A stretch of 64,000 nucleotides of DNA, from contig OY987237.1 in assembly GCA_963920705.1 (NCBI GenBank), positions 13,484,601 through 13,548,600 of the forward strand, written 5' to 3'. This document shows positions 56,471-64,000 of this stretch, in pieces. The DNA comes from Odiellus spinosus (Eukaryota; Arthropoda; Arachnida; Opiliones; Phalangiidae). The translations under genes were made by a program, and so were the position numbers. The notes beneath the pieces are model-generated. The model saw only the letters and a list, made by a program, of their open reading frames with translations, did not search any database and was not told the origin of the DNA. How positions within the stretch are numbered: the first letter of the stretch is position 1; every line of letters starts with the position of its first letter.

Positions 56471-59400
56471 TTACTCTATTATCGGGTTAACCACGAACAA
56501 ATCGGAAGAGTATATATTTTAGGGGTAGCATCACCAGTCAATCTATATGAACGTGTCCAGGCAGGAAACGCAATCATAGAAGCACCATGGACCAATCCAT
56601 ACGTAATGACGTACATAACGTTCGAAGTGGGTATCGAGGCCCTATTGGCGAAGGAGGAGGTATAAGGTCACCGTACAGCGTAAAGCCGAGATTTTTTAGA
56701 CCTAAGGGATCATTTCGTTCGTCTAAAGTCGAGTTCAAGATGAGTTGGCAAAATGAGAAAGGCAGTCGCGGATTATTACATAATGTTAAACTTTATGGGT
56801 TAAAACTTATCGTTGTCATCGACCCTTGAACACGCGTCATTTTGGTCATCTACGATTCATTTCAAATGAAATTTTCAAGGAGGATAAAGATATCGCGGAG
56901 GATTTTTTATTTTTATTGAAAACTTATTATGGAACGAACTCGTGGTTTACGGATAATTTCGGTCTTACTCTAGTTCATCTCAAACTTTAAATTCCATATT
57001 TTCAAGGGCTTATAGTCAATTATATATCAAATTCGAATTGAGTTGTATGATATCTAGCTTTGTATTCGTTGCAAATTTCGCAAGGAACAAACTAAGGAAT
57101 TTAGAGATTGTTTCGGTCATCTACAGTTCATCCCAAATACAATCTTCCACAATGATAAACGCTTTTAAATCTTGTTCAAGAGTGTATCGACTCGTATATA
57201 ACCCGTATTTGTATTTATTGCAAACACAAAATGAAATAAACCCTAACTAAGCCCAGGGAAAAAAATCGAATAATTTTGAAGGCTGTCACAGATGGGTTAC
57301 AAAATCCGATTATCCCCTTGTCTCTAACATTTTAGTATTAAACATTATTCACTGAACAAGTTTACTTCCACTCACGGGACTAGGTGGCTTGCTTGCTCGC
57401 AAATAAAGCGATTTCTTCCAAAAAACTACTTTCTGGGGATACGAATTCGTATTTATTTTTTTACCTTGATTTGACAGAAGGTGAAAACGTATTGGTTATA
57501 CTTTGACACCAATGATTAGTTTGTTTAGACACAAAGCGAACCAATAGGGTTACGTCTGGTGTCAAACCAAAGTAAAACTGACAATCTTTTAGGTAGAAGG
57601 GCTCAATATGTTTCCAAACTGTTCGACGGTGTGAATCAAGTTAGGCCTTTGCTCTATATGGATATTATATCTCTAGAGTTTCCGAGCCACACGAGCCATT
57701 ATCAAAAATGACGCCAGCTTCAACTTGATTCTTTAGTAGCGGGTTAAAGTGAAACAAACGGGTCCCAATGAATTGGCCGAACCACATTATCGTTAGGGTG
57801 AAGTTGAAAGGGAGGAATTCTCATCCCCGTTACGAACCACGCGAAAGTTTATCGCCGAAACGAGACGAAGCGACACGATTTGGAGACTCAATATAGAATG
57901 GTACACCTTTTTTTTGTCCCCGAAAATCTACCCCCTTAAAAACTGAGATTGAGTAAGGCGTTCGCACTAACAACTTCGTTTGAAATGACAATGGACGAAT
58001 TCCGCATTTGTGGTTGTATTTTAAAAATGATTCAACTGCAAGTGTTGTTATTATTGGCGCGGAAACTGCTAAGCCTAATTTGAATCCCACTAGGCCTAAA
58101 TTTGGGCCATATTCTCATCGTGAGAAAACAATTCTTAATGTTGGTATATTATTTTTAAATTATAAAAGCAAATACATCATTTATCGCGATAATGAACAGT
58201 TAGTTGCCTGAAAACTTAAACAATATATTTACACAACACTTACATATATCACAGGGAGACCCAATGCGATTATCTAGCAATTATTCAACTATAATCAAAA
58301 TTCAAATGAGAGTAACTAGGTTTTAATTCATTTTAATCAAGCAAATTTAATTAATTTGTAAGTAATTTAATCTAACAAGAGTTACTCATTTAAGCATGGC
58401 AGTAACCATTTGATAAAAAGAAAAAAAAAAAGATTATGACCACAAATTGGTAATAAAAACATTTGATTACCGGGTGGTAATAAACACGAGTAACATCTCG
58501 GTTTATCCAATAGGATTAATCTTAAGAGGGTACTCTCCGGTACAGTAATGAGAATGCGTGGTATTAAATGTCCTAAAAGCTCGTACTAATAGAGACTCTA
58601 CATATAAGGTGAGACACTAACAGAAACAAAAGCTTTTTACGACCACACCGCGTCGTGGTACGCCGTACTGGGGAACCTAACCCTATCCCACACAGTCACG
58701 GTCGTCCTCCCCAAATGGATATATAGAGGTTGACAATAGGTGCGAACGTTTCTTTGTTCTTTAACATAGAGACAAGGCCTAATCGAGTTTGCCGCTATCT
58801 TTCTCCTACATAGCGCGATCCCTTCTTCCCTACCCGTTAAAACTCCCCAGCATCCCCAAAACCATCTCCTCGGTCCTAATACCGTTGAGATCCGAGCTTC
58901 TCTTTCCAACCCCACCCCCCTCTCTCGATCGCCCTCTCCCGAGTCTCAGGACGCTCTGTTCTTTTCTAAATGGCACCGAATCTATCCCATCTCTTTCGCC
59001 AGCAGCGAGAGTCGCCCATCCTAGCCCCACCAATCTTGCCCACCCGCCCAAAACTCTCGAGCCCACCCCCTAAGATCGCTATGGTTCGGAAGAATAATGT
59101 CGTAAATCGAGGTAACGTCAAAATTAAATGTTTGGATCTTAATTTTGATGAAGAATTCATTTGATAGGTGTATAAGAATATTTGCCTCATTTTAATTAAT
59201 TTTACTAATCAAATAAAGTTAAATTAATGTACGATAAAAGTACTTAATGAGGCTGTAATTGTGTACTTAATAAAACATCGATTAAGATATAATATTTAAA
59301 ACGAATTAATTGATGGTATAGATTTGAAAGTTCAATTGGAATTGAAATAAAATAACCGATTCCGCGTATATTTACCGAAGAAATATTTTCGCAGATTCGT

Positions 59401-60329
59401 TACGATTAACTTTAGGTTACGATATTTTTGTCCCTAGCTAACCAAAATGAAAAGAGGGACTCAGAATCGACCCAACCATCGCTCGGCGTTGATCGACCGG
59501 GTGCAAAAAACCTCGCGGGATCCACAGCTCCGCATCAACTCTATACGCCGCTGTTTCTAAGTAGACCGATTTTCCATGGGGGTGAGTCTCTTCCTACACT
59601 CGCTATCAGTTTTAGAACGCAATGGGTACAAAACTAACCATCCTCATACTCCTAAGAAACTCAAAAAAGAAGGATGAAAGACGACCCTAAGCTTTTTACG
59701 TACAGAAATCCAAATTCGATTCAACTGGGGGGTCCGTTCAACTTACTTGACTTAACGCGTAGTTATATTTAAAAGCAGGGTTAATTTGCAGTACGTACGA
59801 GGCTAGAATCCCTTCCATCTCGAATAAATAAAAAATACGGTTAAATCACGCACATAGTTTTGATACGTGCTGTAAACTAAAACTAAATTTTGACTATGGA
59901 ATTGGGTGTATATTTATCGTATTTGAGGCAACAAAACAATGTTGGAGGAACGAGAAAAAGCAAGCGATTAAAGGGAGAATCAAGATGAATTAATTATATT
60001 TAAGGATAATTATTAATATCAGCAAACGTCCAGGTATATGTATCGGCAGATTCTGATTCGAGGCACTAGCAGTCGCCGTGTAAATAATGAAATCAGAAGC
60101 GCCACCCTTTGGAGAAATTCCGGAGTTGGAAGGGCCCGCCTAAATTCCATTTCTTCTCTCCCGACTTAAAATATCGAGGAAGAGTCCAAATCACTCGAGC
60201 CAGACAGGGGTGTTAACTTTTTTTCTGTTGTATACTTTCATGTAATAAAGTGATACACTTTTGACATTAAAATTTGGTATAATAGATAATATTAGATTTC
60301 ATTCTACCTTTAATAAACCAAACCATATC
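56471..60329. other. Intergenic DNA, a GC-richer patch, no gene recognised
   Basis: About 58640-59090 is clearly more C-rich than the rest, and frames open on both strands there (for example 58789-59073 plus and 58637-58915 minus), which is what a C-rich strand gives by chance. TTTGACACCA and TGGTGTCAAA form a spaced inverted repeat near 57508-57566. AGGGAGAATCAAG after TTAA near 59972 looks like a solo T1 left end. I cannot exclude an exon or promoter in the C-rich patch. Confidence 0.35.
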
Positions 60330-60336
60330 ATTGAAC

Positions 60337-60617
60337 CAAGGAGGATCAGAGAAGGAGAGGAAATGTGGGGACGGCGCGGTTCCTACTGCGTCGGCCTAAA
60401 CTCCCACTCTGGGAGAACGGGGGTAGAGACGTTTCGTGGTAAAATGTTGTCGCGTGGGTAAAACGAATCCTTTATGAGACGCGCTAGCTAGAGACCACGT
60501 GACAACAGTTTACCTCGAGAATTTCCTATCCCCCCTTTCCACCCGAGTGGGAGGTTGGCTCTTCTCTCTCTAACTCAACGCAGCCCCACATTTCCTCTCC
60601 TTCTCTGATCCTCCTTG
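60337..60617. mobile_element. M3 MITE (CAAGGAGGATC ends, 7-bp duplication)
   Basis: A 281-bp element with a perfect 34-bp terminal inverted repeat, CAAGGAGGATCAGAGAAGGA onward to AATGTGGGG. The target duplication ATTGAAC is perfect at 60330-60336 and 60618-60624. The interior is GC-richer and has no long frame. It is the only copy in the window and shares no sequence with M1 or M2, but has the same duplication length and target pattern. Confidence 0.93.
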
Positions 60618-60624
60618 ATTGAAC

Positions 60625-61186
60625 CCCATTGCTTGAAAGAAAGTTAAGAATAAGCCCTAGTCTGCCGTTCGTTTTCGAGCCTTTTCCTGTAACATTTGAG
60701 CATTGTCTGTAATAAGTTGGACGAAACGTAATGGGTGAGGAAAAAAATATCCTATATTTTCGAATCAGTTTGAAATGGCAACGCGTTCAAGACTACAAAG
60801 TCTATATCAACACGATTTTTAATAGAGATTAAATGGGAAACTAACTTTGAACGTACGGATAATTAAAACTGAAACAAACTATAGAGATGGGAAAATATAG
60901 AGAAAGGGGAATTTAGCGAGAGAGAGTTGGCGAAAAAAAAATATATATCCTATTGTGATGGGACCCAAGAAATTCCATGGAGAAAATAATTTGGTTTTTC
61001 CCTAAATAGAAATTGACGCCAACCGTATAAGCATTGTCATATATTGTTGTCTTTATCGACTTCTTTTAAGTGTAAAGAGGCTCTCTAGATCTACGTAGCG
61101 TTTTTTTATTCCATCATCCCAGAGAATGGAGAAGAACTACTTGAAATAGAAAATATACGTATTCAAGTGTATTCGCGCGTTAATGG
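60625..61186. other. AT-rich spacer, nothing recognised
   Basis: About 560 bases between M3 and M1 copy 19. No repeat or open frame of note. Confidence 0.5.
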
Positions 61187-61193
61187 ATATATA

Positions 61194-61530
61194 CAGAAGC
61201 CGATGAAACCCTCCTTTGAAGTCTACTACTCCAATGTTGGATATAGCGCTCCTCTCTGTATGGGTAAAATTCCCAATTTTACGAGTTAGAAGGGGTCCTA
61301 TTTCATCCCCCCTGTCTACGGAAAATTGGAAATTCTCTCTCTCCACAAACGACGACGTTTTTTGGACGAATTCCAAGGCTGCTAGAGATATTCGCTCGAC
61401 GAACTCCCGCTCCGAAAACATCAACCGTTAGGAGGCGTACGAATCGCGCCTTTTGAGAATAACCCATACAGAGAGGGGTAGACAAGACCCGGGAGTAATA
61501 GACTTCAAAGGAGGGTTTCATCGGCTTCTG
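61194..61530 (-). mobile_element. M1 MITE copy 19 (alpha)
   Basis: Full length, 337 bp, perfect duplication ATATATA at 61187-61193 and 61531-61537. Alpha at all sites. Private changes: CAATGTTGGATATAG, GGTCCTATTTCATCC, ACGAATTCCAAGG, ACATCAACCG. Confidence 0.95.
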
Positions 61531-61537
61531 ATATATA

Positions 61538-63634
61538 GTTATGATACAATATGCTATGTAACGTATTGCAGTGAGATTCATTTTTAAAGATGAATAATAA
61601 ACTCGAATAAATTGATTTGTTATCGATTACGTATAATTAAAATAGGCCTAATTTTTAATCAAAATGGAAATTGAGTAGAATTTTTGGAAAGATCGTTAAA
61701 AAATTCAGAGGAACAGGGAAATTGAAAATGAACCAAAAAAGTCAAGGGATTTTAGGATATTTTTAAAAGTCAGGGAATTTAAAGATCTTTAAAGAAACTT
61801 GGAAATTACAATCATTAGCTGCGGAAAATATTTGAAGCTGACCGTGTCAGTTGTATAGATTAGAACAAAGATACGCCTGCAAAAAGTTTGGCGAACGCAA
61901 TTATATAAAAAATAAAAGGTTAAAAATTGGGTAGTATTAGCTGAAACGGTCAGGGAAAAATCGTTAAAAAAGGTCAGGGAAAAACCAGGAAAAGTCAGGG
62001 AATTTAAATCTGAAAAAAATTGGGGCAACCCGGTCGTATGAAAACTATAGTTAATTAGTAACATTCCGTTTATTTTCGGTATTTTCATTTTGAATTAAGT
62101 TTCTTATGAAGCTGCCCGACAGACAGACGTAGCCAAAGAGTTATATATTTTAATGAATATCTAATATTATCCGTTATTAAATTTTCTCATCGTTATTATT
62201 TGATCAGTTAGTAGGGTATACCATATATTGTTAATAAATCAGCATTCATTATAGTATATATCCACCTATATAACAACCCTCATGACATATTATTGTCTCC
62301 AACGTATTTGCAATGCAAACCCAAAGTTATATTCCAACTTTGAGATATAACATCATGACGACCAGACGTAGATAAGCCTCAAATCCCATTGCCATAACAT
62401 TACCAGAAACCAAGGGAAACAGACCGAGTGCGCGTTAATCAGTTTAGTCCCGTCTCTAATCTAACCTAGAATACTTGGGATACATTATGGAGATATAGTT
62501 AAGGACTATTTCAATAGATGGCGCAACCTAGACGATTACTCTTCACCTATTGACTTTACATCGGTTTCCCACCGTTAATCAATAGGTTTACGGAATGGAG
62601 GCAAGAGGTTGGAAGGTACGCTATTGATTTCGTGGCACCCAGGAGAAAAAAAAAAAAAAAAAAAAAAATTAACCCTAATATGAATGCTAAAACGGCGTAA
62701 CTTTTAAATACGCTTTTCTTGATTGTTATTTAATATGGAAGGAGATTTAATTAGGAATTTAATGAAAAGAAAATTAACATTTAAGGGTGATATTTAAATG
62801 ATTAAATGGAATAAATTTAACAAGATGTGTGGAGGGAATATACCCATTTTTAGAATTTTTCATCCTAAAATATAAGGAGCAATTATTTAATTAAAATTAA
62901 GCCTTTCTAGGAGAAATTGGAAATTCAGTTTTATGGGAATGTTCAGTGAAATTGAAACAATATTGGGTATGGTAGAGTTTTTAATTATGATGTTGAAGTC
63001 GTCTCTAGGATCGACACGTACGATTTACACTTTAGAATATTATCTATCTACTTGTTATCTATAAATAAAACTTAAATTTGTTCAAACGCTTAAAGTTAAT
63101 CTGATTTTCTAGAGTGATTTGAAGAAAATTTGGGAACCACTATTAAGAAAATAAAAATAATAAGAAAGGGGATTTCTAGCGCAGCTATAGATCCTACATT
63201 TTGGAAGTCAGTCGAGGACAATTGATCGTTTGGACTCGTCGCTTGGCACGTCGGGCAAAAAGGTCGAGCTAAGTTATCTTTGGATTAAAAAAAACCCCAA
63301 AAAACGGCGTTCACTCCCATTGGGGCGCGTGCCAGCGTAGCATCACTCTTCCGAAGGGTAATCGATGATAGAGTTCCCAATTAATTGTTTGGGTTGTTTA
63401 GAGGCTCGCGGGAAAATAATCAATATAAGGACGAAGACTGTGACGTCGATCTATTTTCGAAAGCAAAACGAAAGAAGGGGTTAAAAAATAGCGTTCGCCA
63501 ATCGTTTGGGCTCCTTTTTTCCGTTTTCTTTCATTTCTTTTTCCGCTCGTTCGTTCAGAATTGGATTTTTTCCGCCGTCATTCGAAATCGAATCGTAATG
63601 GCTTCCAATTTTTCTGTTTTATACTTTTTTTTTC
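61538..63634. other. AT-rich DNA with GTCAGGGAA words
   Basis: AAAGTCAGGGAATTT-type words recur at about 61768, 61949, 61973 and 61992, a pattern seen in degenerate DNA-transposon remnants of several animals. A 23-base A run lies at 62646-62668. An 86-codon frame at 63385-63645 starts MFGLFRGSRE and becomes Phe-rich; I do not recognise it and it runs to the edge of copy 20. Confidence 0.4.
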
Positions 63635-63641
63635 ATTCTAG

Positions 63642-63980
63642 CTGAAGCCGATGAAACCCTCCTTTGAAGTCTACTACTCCAATGTTCCATATAGCGCTCC
63701 TCTCTGTATGGGTAAAATTCCCAATTTTACGAGTTAGAAGGGGTCCTACTTCATCCCCCCTGTCTACGGAAAATTGGAAATTCTCTTTCTCTCCACAAAC
63801 GACGACGTTTTTTGGACGAACTCCAAGGCTGCTAGAGATATTCGCTCGACGAACTCCCGCTCCGAAAACATCTACCGTTAGGAGGCGTATGGATCGCGCC
63901 TTTTGAGAATAACCCATACAGAGAGGGTTAGACAAGACCTGGGAGTAATAGACTTCAAAGGAGGGTTTCATCGGCTTCTG
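63642..63980 (-). mobile_element. M1 MITE copy 20 (alpha)
   Basis: Full length, 339 bp, perfect duplication ATTCTAG at 63635-63641 and 63981-63987. The first bases are CTGAAG instead of CAGAAG, a change in the third-from-end dinucleotide that normally matters for transposase cleavage. It has two extra bases in the GA-rich tract (CTCTTTCTCTCC), plus GTATGGATCG, GAGGGTTAG and GACCTGGG. The 20 bases to its right, up to the window end, equal those right of copy 7. Confidence 0.95.
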
Positions 63981-64000
63981 ATTCTAGTATGAAAGAGTTG

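Noticed and set aside
58637-59190. Several proline-rich or glycine-rich frames on both strands
   Set aside because: They arise from a C-rich strand; open frames on both strands at the same place argue against a real exon.

Overview
This window reads as non-coding, AT-rich nuclear DNA from a eukaryote, most plausibly an invertebrate animal with a repeat-rich genome. The evidence is dense miniature inverted-repeat transposons (MITEs), long poly-A/T tracts, minisatellites, and no convincing gene. I cannot name the species. I found no protein-coding gene, tRNA, rRNA or CRISPR that I would defend. The short open frames are transposon interiors, satellite read-through or chance frames.

The main content is one MITE family (called M1 here) with 20 copies, all full length at 336-339 bp, together about 10.5% of the window. 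Each copy begins CAGAAG (one begins CTGAAG) and ends CTTCTG. The termini are a 39-bp inverted repeat plus a subterminal 15-bp inverted repeat. Seventeen copies have a perfect 7-bp target-site duplication (TSD) or one with a single mismatch clearly attributable to mutation; a further copy has one mismatch, and two copies lack a match. Two sequence subfamilies (alpha and beta) can be told apart at eight diagnostic positions, and several copies are patchworks of the two. The copy at 27174-27512 is beta on its left and alpha on its right, has no TSD, and shares its right flank with the copy at the very end of the window, so it looks like an ectopic recombinant.

Two other, sequence-unrelated elements (M2 at 14809-15225, M3 at 60337-60617) also carry 7-bp duplications. 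All three families fit the same symmetric target pattern nTnnnAn. That resembles the hAT superfamily rule (8 bp, nTnnnnAn) shortened by one base, and suggests one transposase lineage with a 7-bp stagger.

A second group (T1) is TTAA-flanked, almost wholly palindromic foldback elements starting AGGGAGAATG. The best copy is 54403-54835; deletion derivatives and solo ends are scattered around it. A third group has TTA/TAA-flanked ends with GCGTTCATAC- or GGATTCACAC-like termini; it includes an element at 21623-22088 with a 20-bp minisatellite inside it and an inverted pair at 38.5 and 42.0 kb.

Tandem repeats: 8846-10127 holds three arrays back to back, a 14-bp satellite (31 units of one variant, then 25 of a one-base variant), four 72-83-bp units, and 22 units of a 7-mer. 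Others are a 34-bp array with ten ATTGG (inverted CCAAT) words at 45.8-46.1 kb, a 194-bp duplication at 13.8 kb, and smaller arrays. The stretches between these features are AT-rich DNA in which I recognise nothing.
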